Positions 54,301-62,276 are shown, counted from the first letter of the stretch. The stretch is DNA of 64,000 bases from CAIJXJ01 sp964445115 (GCA_964445115.1 CAYUJU010000010.1:1-64000), one strand, 5' to 3'. The notes: a model not told the origin generated them from the sequence alone. Translations and numbers: made by a program.

Positions 54301-54789
54301 ACTGACATAGCAGGAAGTACGATTGAGACAGGTCGTGTTGTAACTCGGCACATCGGACCGCGCAGTCGGGTCCAGATCGTTGCCGTAGATGCGCATGCTG
54401 TAGTTCAGCCCCGCGTCGGGGTAGGGCAACTGGGTCACCGGGCTGCCGTAACCACAGGTCGTGTTGTTGTTGAACTGCAGGCGACCATTGGTCATGATGC
54501 GCACCTGCGTGAAATTCGTACCGCCGTAATTGAAGGTAAAGCCGATCGGAATGTTGTCACTCAAACTATCATCAAGCACCGGCGCATTCGACCCACATCC
54601 GCCCGTGTTGCTGAACTTGTAGGGCGTTGTGTTATGCCCCACCTGCGTATGGGTGCTGGCATCGACCCAATTGAACGGTTCGGAGGCGCTGGTGTAGGTC
54701 GCGGCTTGCGCCGACAGCGACATCAGCCACAGGCCACCTGCCAGTAACCAGCCCCCCAACCCAAGGCCCATTATCGCTCGCATGTTCAC
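51382..54789 (-). CDS. mshQ: MshQ-like large surface/pilus-tip protein
   Basis: 1135 residues with a signal peptide (about 1-29, ending SAQA). Domains inferred: a NIDO-like region (about 85-250, FTQVRIMTNGRLQFNN, YDLQIILEEGGDFVYQFGN), a LamG/concanavalin-like domain (about 257-490, GTISFWYKPANW, WVHIAVSWNFNA, VLDDVRIYNF), and a long beta-rich MshQ C-terminal region (DUF6701-type) with many cysteines, ending FGLRKTPLIYLRENY, which resembles MshQ ends. Position after mshP fits. Probably a pilus-tip or surface adhesin. Gap to mshP 11 bases. Confidence 0.85.
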   Translation of the reverse strand: MNMRAIMGLGLGGWLLAGGLWLMSLSAQAATYTSASEPFNWVDASTHTQVGHNTTPYKFSNTGGCGSNAPVLDDSLSDNIPIGFTFNYGGTNFTQVRIMTNGRLQFNNNTTCGYGSPVTQLPYPDAGLNYSMRIYGNDLDPTARSDVPSYNTTCLNRTSCYVSYATIGTAPNRRFVVTWFHVPEWTATSTASGSYDLQIILEEGGDFVYQFGNDVPGPGNVNAQVGWQVDSADYEVPQVGFPAINSAIRFSIPRPVAEYRMEQAAWNGTAGEVLDTSGNNRHGVRVGSAQTIAGGYICRGADIPGNSSLGNLDAINTGLNMPAVTGGAGTISFWYKPANWASNGNQDAQLLDASTASPNWFFLTKRRISNSTVRLRFVVRDSAGNDRVAETGNLGNGVLSASGWVHIAVSWNFNALAASNADHLRIYVNGAQSVQTAFTTSGGLAAGIGTLYLGDNGSGNVGVSGTARSADGVLDDVRIYNFEGGVGLVQRDKNITGGCPALDHVRIEHDGSGRTCAAEMLTVKACATSACTTYYTDGEVSGNVTWAGTPGGSLPFTIPANTGGQIKLNLAVATAQTITLGTSGVTPVPSVASQCLNVSTNTLSCSLPFAASSSCFDAVEVGQAAATPIFTKLSATAFSLDVRAIPSGAVPAGYTGTVEVSLVNPAAASGNCADTNPGLNAVATYTFTEADNNRKTFNFNYPNAAKNVKVRIRDTAISTPACSTDNFAIRPVGLTVTSSASADVTGSSATATPAIRAGTAFTLSAAAGVAGYDGTPLIDTGLMDAHPGAVATGGLTGAFSAANPSTGIAVGNGFSYSEVGYFRLRANSVTDDSFTSVDQPNDCTNDLSNALVGGKYGCKFGNASATAYVGRFIPDRFSTVVTQGCAAGAYTYSGQPFSVMVTALNSAGNPTLNYDGAAAPVMAKGVTLTDANVLGGGGFGGSNAVGSGAFVSGVANVTPTYTFTNQKTVPGMIKLRATESAGGDGVTSSGGVEGVASLRSGRLSLRSNTGSELMRLNLPLEAQYWQEGGNAAITTDDYWTTNVSDSCTAIPLAALTLNNYRGGLAAGETLPAIGANFVQGRGTLWLSAPGMGNSGSVDVTVGNAAAGVPWLGTNPTARATFGLRKTPLIYLRENY

Positions 54790-54800
54790 TTAACGCCCTC

Positions 54801-55316
54801 CTAGCTACAGGAAAATCCCGGCGCAACGCCTTCGGTTGACCGGCACTTGCTGACGGTCGCCTGCAGCTGTCGCTCCACCCTTCCGGGCGAACCTACCGCG
54901 CCCAGACTAGCCGTCGCGGCCAGGCTATAGACGACGATTGATCGTACGCTGCCATTTTCGTTATAGGTGGCGGAGGCGGTGCAAGTCACGCTGACATCAA
55001 ACCCTTCGATGGTCAGGCTGGTTGGGCTGGCCGGGCAGGCCGGCATATTCGGCCACGGCTGCGCGCCTGTGCCATAGGGAGGCACCATGGCGGCCACCGT
55101 GGCGTTGGCCGGGTCAAGCACCTGATACACCCCCCATTCGATGCCGCTCTGCGCCGCCTGGTAGGCCCGCACGCCCTGCACATCCTGTGCGGACGCCACC
55201 TGCTGGGTCGATGAAATATTCGCGATAAACGCCCCGAGGGCAGCCAGCACCACCACGATAAAAATCGCGGAGATCATGGTAAACCCTGTCTGCATGCGGT
55301 CAAGAAGTCGGCTCAT
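54801..55316 (-). CDS. mshP: minor prepilin-like MshP
   Basis: 171 residues with a type IV prepilin-like start: leader ending G11, then FTMISAIFIVVVLAALGAF. The usual Glu at +5 is a Ser, as in PilX-type minor pilins. Downstream AYQAAQSGIEWGVYQV is typical of PilX/MshP. Two C-terminal cysteines. Overlaps mshO by 4 bases. Confidence 0.88.
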   Translation of the reverse strand: MSRLLDRMQTGFTMISAIFIVVVLAALGAFIANISSTQQVASAQDVQGVRAYQAAQSGIEWGVYQVLDPANATVAAMVPPYGTGAQPWPNMPACPASPTSLTIEGFDVSVTCTASATYNENGSVRSIVVYSLAATASLGAVGSPGRVERQLQATVSKCRSTEGVAPGFSCS

Positions 55317-56143
55317 GGCGTGTTCACCACCCCGATCTGATGTTGGAGGTTGACCGTCTCGCCTTGCTCCGTGATGGCGAGTTGCATGAGGACCAGGCCA
55401 TTGCGCTCTAGCGTACCGCCGGTGTAGGCAAAACTGCAGGCGGTCAGGTTGGAAGCCACCAGCGACTTCTCCACCGGGTCCAGGTTATCCAGGTCGACGA
55501 GGCTGGCCGGCTGCACCGCCTGGATGGCATAGCGCGAATAGCGCCACAAGCGGCCGTTGGCGAGGTCACACGCATAACTGACCGCCGTATTGACCACCTG
55601 GAAGCGCGCGCCGGGGGAGGCAAACGGAAACTGGGTTCCGCCGGGGCTATAGGTCACATGCGTCACCGTACCGAACGGCGTGGCGGCATTGCGACGACTG
55701 CTGCCCTCATACACATCCGCTCCCGGTTGGCCCATGTTAAAAATGACGATGGCATCGCCATTGGCGACACTGACTGCCGGCCCCAGCACGTCGAAGGCGC
55801 CGTCGGCGGGATCGCTGAAATCCAGCGGATCATCCGCAGCAGATACGCCCTTCTCCATCCGGTAACGCCCTGCTGCGCGGATCGGGACTAATTCCAGAAA
55901 CGCGGATCCACTCACCCGCACGCTGTTCGGCAGTGCCGACTGAACATCGCGCGCCACCCGCCGCGCCGCGGTGTCGGCAATATCGCTCAATTCGGCACGT
56001 CGGGCAGTATCGAAATAACTTTGCACGGTACCTCGCATGAAAATGGCGACACCGGCCGCCACAATCCCGGTCACCATGATCACCACCAACGCCTCGATCA
56101 GCGTGAATCCACGCGCGCGGGCCGTCAGAATTTCGTCACGCAT
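55313..56143 (-). CDS. mshO: minor prepilin MshO
   Basis: 276 residues: prepilin leader MRDEILTARARG cleaved before FTLIEALVVIMVTGIVAAGV, with Glu at +5. The ATG at 56143 is preferred because it lies 1 base beyond the mshD stop; a start at 56161 would add 6 residues and overlap mshD. The mature part contains a PilW-like beta region and a Cys pair. Minor pilin of the initiation complex. Confidence 0.85.
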   Translation of the reverse strand: MRDEILTARARGFTLIEALVVIMVTGIVAAGVAIFMRGTVQSYFDTARRAELSDIADTAARRVARDVQSALPNSVRVSGSAFLELVPIRAAGRYRMEKGVSAADDPLDFSDPADGAFDVLGPAVSVANGDAIVIFNMGQPGADVYEGSSRRNAATPFGTVTHVTYSPGGTQFPFASPGARFQVVNTAVSYACDLANGRLWRYSRYAIQAVQPASLVDLDNLDPVEKSLVASNLTACSFAYTGGTLERNGLVLMQLAITEQGETVNLQHQIGVVNTP

Positions 56144-56144
56144 G

Positions 56145-56735
56145 TCAGAGATTCGGCGCATAGCGCAAGCGATGTCCCACCAACGTCACACTTTCACGCC
56201 CGGCGGACACCGTCACCTCGACGCGTAGCGCCGCATCAGCCGGGATGCCGGCAAAGGGCGCCGCGCCGCCTGCGCGGGTGATCCTCACGCTCGCGTTGTA
56301 ACCGGGCATGACGTTCGCCCCCGTGATGTCCGCCACGTTGTTCATACTCCAGCCGCCATAGTCCGCCACGTTGTCAAAGGGGTCTGTCACGCTGCCGCGC
56401 GCCTCCGTATTGGGCATCGGGCCCGCCAGCGCCGAGCCGGTCACGCCACCCCCGATATCCTGTGACGCAGCCAAGCCCCCCGTGCAACCGGCCGTACTCG
56501 TCGCCGTCTCGACGTTGGCATCCTGCAGGTCGCAGTAAGTGAAAGGTTGTTGCAGGATCTCGGTCAGCAGCGATTCGGCGATGGACAGGGCCTGCTTGCG
56601 GATCATCGGGTCGGCACTGCCGCGCACCGATTGGTTCAGTACCAGAATCACACCCGCCAGTGCCACACTGACGATGACGATGAACACCACCATCTCGACC
56701 AGGGTCAGGCCAGCTTGACGCATGATCGGCCTCAT
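56145..56735 (-). CDS. mshD: minor prepilin MshD
   Basis: 196 residues: leader MRPIMRQAG, then LTLVEMVVFIVIVSVALAGV with Glu at +5. Contains GSADPMIRKQALSIAESLLTEILQQPF, typical of PilV/MshD. Overlaps mshC by 4 bases. Confidence 0.9.
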   Translation of the reverse strand: MRPIMRQAGLTLVEMVVFIVIVSVALAGVILVLNQSVRGSADPMIRKQALSIAESLLTEILQQPFTYCDLQDANVETATSTAGCTGGLAASQDIGGGVTGSALAGPMPNTEARGSVTDPFDNVADYGGWSMNNVADITGANVMPGYNASVRITRAGGAAPFAGIPADAALRVEVTVSAGRESVTLVGHRLRYAPNL

Positions 56736-57226
56736 GGCGAATGCACGTAGCCGGTCTCGGCCTCGACGTTGATCGGGGTCTCGCCGGGCAGTTGAATCAC
56801 CGATGCGACACTGGCAGCGCCGGAGGGCATGAAAAAGAAATTGGACGGCAAGGCCGCATAGCCCACGCCCCCCTGCGACTCGATCCGGTAAGGCGCTCCG
56901 CCCGGCCCCAGCCCGACCTCACCGGCCCCCACTGCGTACGCGCAGGCCGTATCGTTCGCGGCGCTGCGCATGGTCAGCGACACCGCGTTCGCGGCAAACG
57001 CCACACACACGGCGCGGCGCTCGGCAATCGCGTGCTTCTGCGCCAGCCGCAACGCCCCCATGGTGACATCATGAAACCCACGGGACTGGAAACCACGCGA
57101 ATCGAAGATGCGCGGCATGGCCACCACGGCCAGGATCCCGATGACCACCATGACGGCAATCAGTTCGACCAGCGTAAAGCCGGACTCCTCGGCAGCGCCG
57201 GGACCGGCAGGGGAGCGATTCGGCAA
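56732..57226 (-). CDS. mshC: minor prepilin MshC (GspH/FimT-like)
   Basis: 164 residues: leader MPNRSPAGPGAAEESG, then FTLVELIAVMVVIGILAVVA with Glu at +5, and a GspH-type body. No ATG precedes the cleavage site. TTG at 57226 is chosen because AGGGG lies 7 bases upstream; a TTG at 57268 would give a 30-residue leader and no clear RBS. Lies 97 bases downstream of the pilin gene, behind two hairpins. Confidence 0.85.
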   Translation of the reverse strand: MPNRSPAGPGAAEESGFTLVELIAVMVVIGILAVVAMPRIFDSRGFQSRGFHDVTMGALRLAQKHAIAERRAVCVAFAANAVSLTMRSAANDTACAYAVGAGEVGLGPGGAPYRIESQGGVGYAALPSNFFFMPSGAASVASVIQLPGETPINVEAETGYVHSP

Positions 57227-57270
57227 GTGACTTCCCCTCGGGCGAAGCCCCCTTCTTGTGACCAACAAGA

Positions 57271-57312
57271 CCGTGCCGCCACGGTTTCCTGCGGCAAAGG
57301 CACCGCAGGAAA
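57271..57312 (-). other. tandem hairpins between pilin gene and mshC
   Basis: A 10-bp perfect stem (57285-57294 with 57303-57312, 8-base loop) 11 bases past the pilin stop, and a second 5-bp GC-rich stem (57271-57275 with 57280-57284). Neither has a U run, so they look like mRNA-stabilising or attenuating structures that set pilin above the minor-pilin mRNA, not a full terminator. Confidence 0.55.
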
Positions 57313-57323
57313 CTCTGTGTGAT

Positions 57324-57695
57324 TTAGTTAACGCCGATCACCGGAGCAGTTGCTGTCGTACCGTTCGGGCCGGTCACGGTACAGTCAACCGTAGCACCGA
57401 CTGCGATGGCAGCAGCCGTCAAGCTGTAACCCGTCGGCAGCCCGCCCTGGAGCAATGCACCTGCCTGATTACAATTGGCGACCGGGATCCCGCTGGCAGG
57501 ATTCACGCTTTCCTGGGCAAAGTTGATCGAAGATCCTGAAGCGATCGCACCGGCCACACCCTGAATCGCGGCGTTCTGCGCATCGCTACGGAAATCCACA
57601 AAACGTGGCAGGGCAGTCGCCGCCAGAATGCCCAGAATGACGATCACGACCACCAGTTCGATCAGGGTAAAACCTTTTTGAGCTTGCATTTCCAC
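57324..57695 (-). CDS. mshA: MSHA-type major pilin (MshA-like 1)
   Basis: 123 residues, short for MshA. Leader MEMQAQKG, then FTLIELVVVIVILGILAATALPRFVDF with Glu at +5; DAQNAAIQGVAGAIASGSSINF follows as in MshA. One disulfide pair is possible (about C75 and C106). RBS GGAG 8 bases before ATG. Which of the two pilins is the main subunit is not decidable from sequence, but the hairpins downstream favour this one. Confidence 0.88.
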   Translation of the reverse strand: MEMQAQKGFTLIELVVVIVILGILAATALPRFVDFRSDAQNAAIQGVAGAIASGSSINFAQESVNPASGIPVANCNQAGALLQGGLPTGYSLTAAAIAVGATVDCTVTGPNGTTATAPVIGVN

Positions 57696-57759
57696 TTCTC
57701 CTTAAAAAATCAGACTCTAATTCGGAACATTCTAATCCCAGCAATCCGTGTGCCAGCCG

Positions 57760-58245
57760 CTACTGACAGTTATCTGGCGTCAAGCCCGCACTGTTGAAGG
57801 TAGGGGCTAGGTTCGGCCCGGCTGGCTGGGTATAGGTAATCACACAAGCCGTGTTCGTCGAATTCGATTGCACAGTCAGCGTTCCCGGCGCGATAGGCGC
57901 CGGAATAAAGAAGCCCTGCAACGCAACCGTGGTATTCGCCGGATCGACCAGCCCGGCCGCCACACCAATGTCCGCCAGGGTCGCATTCGGATATCCATTG
58001 GTCATGTTGATGGTCGCCCCTTCCATGCTGATGGCAGCACCGGCCGCTGCACCTTGTGTCAGCTGCACGGAGTGCGCCAGCGCTGCGGCAGATTTGAGCG
58101 ATGCCAGCGCACCGTTCATGGCGGCGATGCGCGCCCGCACCTGCAACTCGGCAAAACGCGGCAGTGCGAATGCCGCCAGAATGCCGAGGATGGTGATCAC
58201 CACCACCAGCTCGATCAAGGTAAAACCTGTTTGTCGTTTCATCAT
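57760..58245 (-). CDS. MSHA-type pilin (MshA/MshB-like 2)
   Basis: 161 residues. Leader MMKRQTG, then FTLIELVVVITILGILAAFALPRFAELQ with Glu at +5. Its N-terminal 35 residues match the neighbouring pilin closely; the C-terminal halves differ, with two Cys (one in NTACVITY and C160 in PDNCQ). Lies in the mshB position upstream of mshA. May be a second subunit or MshB. Gap to next pilin 64 bases; to mshF 34. Confidence 0.85.
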   Translation of the reverse strand: MMKRQTGFTLIELVVVITILGILAAFALPRFAELQVRARIAAMNGALASLKSAAALAHSVQLTQGAAAGAAISMEGATINMTNGYPNATLADIGVAAGLVDPANTTVALQGFFIPAPIAPGTLTVQSNSTNTACVITYTQPAGPNLAPTFNSAGLTPDNCQ

Positions 58246-58279
58246 CAGCCCTCTAAAAATTCTTCACTGCATCACGCAA

Positions 58280-58786
58280 TCACTGCCACTGGTAAGGTTC
58301 GAGCGGCTCGAACACCAGGCCCAACCGAAATCCGACCCCATCGACCGCAGCGGGACGCACATGATACCGCACCCGCGCCTTGCCTTCGCTATCTGGCGCC
58401 AGCCGATACCCGAACCGGGCGACATAGCCCGTGACACACCGCGCGGGATCAAAATACCATCGCCCCGGTGGCACACGATCAATGTCGGCCCCACTCACCT
58501 CGCCATGATAGTTACCCGGTGGCGTCTCCAGCCAGCGCACCGGGTTTTCGCACACCAAGCTGGCACTTTCGAGCATACGCTCTTCCGTCATCAGTGTCGC
58601 GATCCGCACTTTCAGCGCGCTTTTGAACAGATTCGCCGTGTACTCCATATCGGCGCGTTCGGCGAGTTCTTGATAATCACGCAGGCGATGCATCAACATC
58701 ACGGCCATCACGGCAAGCAGCACAGCCACCAGCCCGAATTCCAGCCAGGTCATGCCACGTTGACGCACAGCCCTTGTCTTTCCCAT
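58280..58786 (-). CDS. mshF: MshF-like protein
   Basis: 168 residues with a prepilin-like start: MGKTRAVRQRG, then MTWLEFGLVAVLLAVMAVMLM (Glu at +5). The rest is soluble (ESASLVCENPVRWLETPPGNYHGEV). Position between mshG and mshB matches MshF. Function poorly known. Gap to mshG 6 bases. Confidence 0.82.
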   Translation of the reverse strand: MGKTRAVRQRGMTWLEFGLVAVLLAVMAVMLMHRLRDYQELAERADMEYTANLFKSALKVRIATLMTEERMLESASLVCENPVRWLETPPGNYHGEVSGADIDRVPPGRWYFDPARCVTGYVARFGYRLAPDSEGKARVRYHVRPAAVDGVGFRLGLVFEPLEPYQWQ

Positions 58787-58792
58787 GCGCGC

Positions 58793-60016
58793 CTACTTCT
58801 TGAACGCCACCCGACCCAGATCCCAGATCGGCAGGAACACGCCCAGGGCCAGGATCAGCACCAGAATCCCCAGCAGCACGATCAGGATAGGCTCGATCTG
58901 CGATCCCAGGGTCTTGATCTCGTACTCGACCTCCTGCTGATACATGTCCGCGATCTCCTGCATCATGTCATCCAACATGCCGGATTCTTCGCCCACCGCA
59001 ATCATCTGCAGCACCATGGGGTTGAACACCCCACTGTTCTGCGCGGTCCGCAGGATACTTTCCCCACGCTCGATGCCGGAACGCATCTGCTCGACCTTCT
59101 CGGCCACGTAATCGTTGTCGACTGTCTGCGCCACTAGCGTCATCCCCTGGACGATAGGTACGCCACTGCGCGCCGCCAGCGCGAAGCCACGGGCGAAACG
59201 GGCCATGGTCGCCTTGTGCACGATCTTACCGGCGATCGGGATGCGCAGCTTGAACCGGTCCCACTTGTAACGCCCATCGCTTGTCCCAATCCACTGCCGG
59301 ACCCCGAACACGGTTACGACTACCGCCAGCAACATCATCGGCCACCAGGCGAGGAAGAAGTCGGACACCCCCACCAGAATGCGGGTCAACAACGGTAACT
59401 CGGCGTTGAACCCCTTGAACACCTTGGCGAACGCCGGGATCACGAAAATATTGATCACCACGATGGCCACCAGCATCACCCCGATCACAAACGTCGGGTA
59501 GCGCAGCGCCGCACGTATCTGCTCGCGCATGAACTTCTCGAATTCCATGTGGCCGTATAGCCGCATGAACACGTCTTCCAGCAAGCCGGTCGATTCGCCC
59601 ACCCGCACCATGCTGACGTAAAACGAATTGAACACCTTGGGATGCTGCTGCATCGCGGCGGAAAGCTCGCGGCCACTGTCCAGACTTTCGCGCAACTGAC
59701 GCACGACATCAGAAAAGGCCTTGCTCGGTGTGGAGGCCTGCAAACCGCCCAGCGCGCTCATGATAGGGATCCCGGCCTTGAGCAAGGTGTGCATCTGCCG
59801 GCTGAACATCATCACATCAAAATGCGTGACCTTTTCGCCGAACCAGTCGATGCCGTCCTCATTGGTTTTTTCCGGCGCGACAGCGGGCTGAATGTCGACC
59901 GGGGTAATGCCGGTGCTGAACAACTGGCTCGCCGCCGCGCCCATATCGGCGCTTTCCAGCACGCCCTTGACCAACGCCCCGCTGGCGTTACGTCCGGAAT
60001 AAGCGAAGAAGGGCAT
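58793..60016 (-). CDS. mshG: MSHA platform protein MshG (GspF/PilC family)
   Basis: Polytopic inner-membrane platform. 407 residues: two GspF domains (about 68-190 and 270-392), MPFFAYSGRNASGALVKG at the start, MMFSRQMHTLLKAGIPI, and RFARGFALAARSGVPIVQGM. Three TMs, last at about 380-400. Follows mshE by 11 bases. Confidence 0.95.
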   Translation of the reverse strand: MPFFAYSGRNASGALVKGVLESADMGAAASQLFSTGITPVDIQPAVAPEKTNEDGIDWFGEKVTHFDVMMFSRQMHTLLKAGIPIMSALGGLQASTPSKAFSDVVRQLRESLDSGRELSAAMQQHPKVFNSFYVSMVRVGESTGLLEDVFMRLYGHMEFEKFMREQIRAALRYPTFVIGVMLVAIVVINIFVIPAFAKVFKGFNAELPLLTRILVGVSDFFLAWWPMMLLAVVVTVFGVRQWIGTSDGRYKWDRFKLRIPIAGKIVHKATMARFARGFALAARSGVPIVQGMTLVAQTVDNDYVAEKVEQMRSGIERGESILRTAQNSGVFNPMVLQMIAVGEESGMLDDMMQEIADMYQQEVEYEIKTLGSQIEPILIVLLGILVLILALGVFLPIWDLGRVAFKK

Positions 60017-60027
60017 GGCCTGCGCCG

Positions 60028-61731
60028 CTAGTCTTCAAACTGGTTGCTGATACGCATGGCCTCTGCCACCGTCGTTCGCTTGGCCAGCACGAGATCAACC
60101 GCGTGCTTGCGCATCGTAGCCCCGGCCATGTGCTGCCGCGCCACCTTCACGAAATGGTTGGGGTCATGATGATTTGCGGCCTCGGTCAACTCTGTCGTCA
60201 TCTCGAGCAGTTCGTACACCCCGAGCCGGCCCTGGTAGCCCGTGCCGTTGCAATGACTGCAGCCAGCCCCGCGTGCATAGGCCTGCTGGTCCACCGCATC
60301 GCCGAGTTCCAGCCGCAGCCATTCACGCTCGAACGGCAGCAGCGTATAGGGCTGCGCGCAGCTTTCGCACACCAGGCGCACCAGACGCTGCGCCACGACC
60401 GCCAGCAGCGACATCGCCACCATATAGCGCGGCGCCCCCATGTCAATCAGGCGGATCGGGGAGGTCACCGCGTCGTTGGTGTGCAGCGTGGACAACACCA
60501 GGTGACCGGTCATCGCCGCGCGCAGACCGATTTGCGCGGTCTCCTGATCGCGCATTTCGCCGACCAACACGATATCCGGGTCTTGCCGCAGCGCCGAGCG
60601 CAGCACGCGCGAGAAATCGAGATCGATTTTTTCATTGACCTGCACCTGGTTGATGCCGGGCAGGCGATATTCCACCGGGTCTTCCACGGTGAGAATCTTG
60701 TTGGAAAGCTTGTTCAGTTCGGACAGGGCGGCATACAGCGTCGTCGTCTTGCCGGAACCGGTCGGGCCGGTGACCAGCACCATGCCGCTGGGGCGATGAA
60801 TCAGTTTGCGGAAGCGCTCCAGCATGTCGGGCGGCATCCCAAGCCTGTCGAGCGAGAACCCGCCGGCATTCTGGATCAGCAAGCGCATGACCACCGACTC
60901 GCCATATTGGGTCGGCATACTGGAGATACGCACATCGACCGGCTGCTGCCGTACCTTGATGGCGAAACGGCCGTCCTGCGGCAAGCGTTTTTCCGAAATA
61001 TCCAGACCGGACATCAGTTTGAGGCGCAACACCAGCGCGGTAGCGATCTTGCTGTCGGCCTCGGTCTGCAGGTGCAGCACCCCGTCGATACGGAAACGGA
61101 TCTGCAGCTTGGTCTCCTGCGGCTCGATATGAATATCCGACGCCCGCACCTGCACCGCGTCTTCAAAAATCGTCTGCAGCAGTTTGACGACCGGCGCTTC
61201 TTCGACGTTTGCCGTCAGCCCCAGTTGCGCGAAGTCGACCGCATTCTCGCCCAGGTCCTGCCCCAGTTCCTGCACCAGGGAGGAAATTTCCTCGGTGCGT
61301 CGATAGGTGCGGTCGATGATCTGCAGCACGTAACTTTCCGTGACCACCGCCAGCGTGATTTCCTTGCGCAGGATGCGGGCGATTTCGTCATAGGCGAACA
61401 GGTCCGTCGGATCGGCCATGCCGATCAGGAAAGTATCGCCGCGATCTTCCAGCACCACCGCGCGGAAACGTCGCGCCTGCGCTTCCGGCAGCTTACGCAC
61501 CGTCTCGGGCGAGGCATTGAAATGCTTCAGGTCGATAAAGGGGATCTGCAACTGGCGCGCCAGCGCCTCGGAAATCTGGACCTCGGTAACAAAGCCGCTT
61601 TCGATGAAGACGCGCCCCAGCTTACGCCCCGTGCGCTGCTGCTCCTGCAGCGCCTGCGTCAACTGTTCCGGCGACAACAGTCCCTGCTGTACCAGAATCT
61701 CACCCAGCCTAATTTTTTCCGGACGCGCCAT
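60028..61731 (-). CDS. mshE: MSHA pilus extension ATPase MshE
   Basis: GspE/PilB-type hexameric ATPase. 567 residues: N-terminal MshEN domain with two RLGE/LGRV-type motifs (RLGEILVQQGLLSPEQL, then KLGRVFIESGFVTEVQI), which in Vibrio MshE bind c-di-GMP; catalytic domain with Walker A GPTGSGKT (322-329), Walker B-like QDPDIVLVGEMRD, and the zinc tetracysteine (CESC...CSHC near 446-477). First gene of the locus, with its own promoter. Confidence 0.95.
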   Translation of the reverse strand: MARPEKIRLGEILVQQGLLSPEQLTQALQEQQRTGRKLGRVFIESGFVTEVQISEALARQLQIPFIDLKHFNASPETVRKLPEAQARRFRAVVLEDRGDTFLIGMADPTDLFAYDEIARILRKEITLAVVTESYVLQIIDRTYRRTEEISSLVQELGQDLGENAVDFAQLGLTANVEEAPVVKLLQTIFEDAVQVRASDIHIEPQETKLQIRFRIDGVLHLQTEADSKIATALVLRLKLMSGLDISEKRLPQDGRFAIKVRQQPVDVRISSMPTQYGESVVMRLLIQNAGGFSLDRLGMPPDMLERFRKLIHRPSGMVLVTGPTGSGKTTTLYAALSELNKLSNKILTVEDPVEYRLPGINQVQVNEKIDLDFSRVLRSALRQDPDIVLVGEMRDQETAQIGLRAAMTGHLVLSTLHTNDAVTSPIRLIDMGAPRYMVAMSLLAVVAQRLVRLVCESCAQPYTLLPFEREWLRLELGDAVDQQAYARGAGCSHCNGTGYQGRLGVYELLEMTTELTEAANHHDPNHFVKVARQHMAGATMRKHAVDLVLAKRTTVAEAMRISNQFED

Positions 61732-61747
61732 ATTGACTCAAAAGTTA

Positions 61748-61777
61748 TTGTTTTTTCTCACAAATTACGTGTATCTT
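61748..61777 (+). promoter_or_regulatory. possible promoter of trmL
   Basis: TTGTTT (61748-61753), 18 bases, TATCTT (61772-61777), 31 bases upstream of trmL. Its -10 box overlaps the mshE -10 on the other strand. Confidence 0.35.
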
Positions 61778-61801
61778 ATTGACCGAATTTAAATTAATCA
61801 A
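61773..61801 (-). promoter_or_regulatory. promoter of the msh operon (mshE)
   Basis: Minus-strand TTGATT (61796-61801), 17 bases, TAAGAT (61773-61778), 41 bases upstream of the mshE ATG. The spacer is AT-rich. Confidence 0.55.
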
Positions 61802-61808
61802 CCTGAAT

Positions 61809-62273
61809 ATGTTCGAGATCGTGCTCTACCAGCCGGAGATTCCCCCAAATACCGGCAACATCATCCGACTGTGCGCCAACACCGGTTCGCAACTGCATCT
61901 GGTCGAACCGCTGGGTTTTGCACTGGAAGACAAGCAACTCAAGCGAGCAGGACTGGATTATCACGAATACGCCTCTCTGCAGGTGCATGCCAACTGGGAG
62001 TCCTGCATGGCGAAACTGGCGGGTCGCCGGGTATTTGCAGCCACCACCAAAGGCAGTTCGCGTTACGACCGGATCGCCTACCAACCCGGAGATGTGTTCG
62101 TGTTCGGCCCGGAATCCCGGGGACTACCCAGCGAATTGCTGGAGACTTTCGCTGCGGATCGTCGCATCCGCCTGCCCATGCTACCGCATAGCCGCAGCCT
62201 GAATCTGTCCAACGCCGCCGCCGTAATGGTTTACGAGGCCTGGCGGCAAAACGGGTTCGGGGAAGGAAGCTAG
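61809..62273 (+). CDS. trmL: tRNA (cytidine(34)-2'-O)-methyltransferase
   Basis: SPOUT-class methylase of the tRNA-Leu wobble base. 154 residues starting MFEIVLYQPEIPPNTGNIIRLCA, with VFGPESRGLP and LSNAAAVMVYEAWRQ forming the trefoil knot. ATG at 61809 matches the family start; an in-frame upstream start at 61779 is in the promoter. Converges on gpsA with a 3-base gap. Confidence 0.95.
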   Translation: MFEIVLYQPEIPPNTGNIIRLCANTGSQLHLVEPLGFALEDKQLKRAGLDYHEYASLQVHANWESCMAKLAGRRVFAATTKGSSRYDRIAYQPGDVFVFGPESRGLPSELLETFAADRRIRLPMLPHSRSLNLSNAAAVMVYEAWRQNGFGEGS

Positions 62274-62276
62274 CGG

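Noticed and set aside
60103..61782. 559-codon plus-strand frame opposite mshE
   Set aside because: Antisense to a clear ATPase gene; no RBS or recognisable motif.
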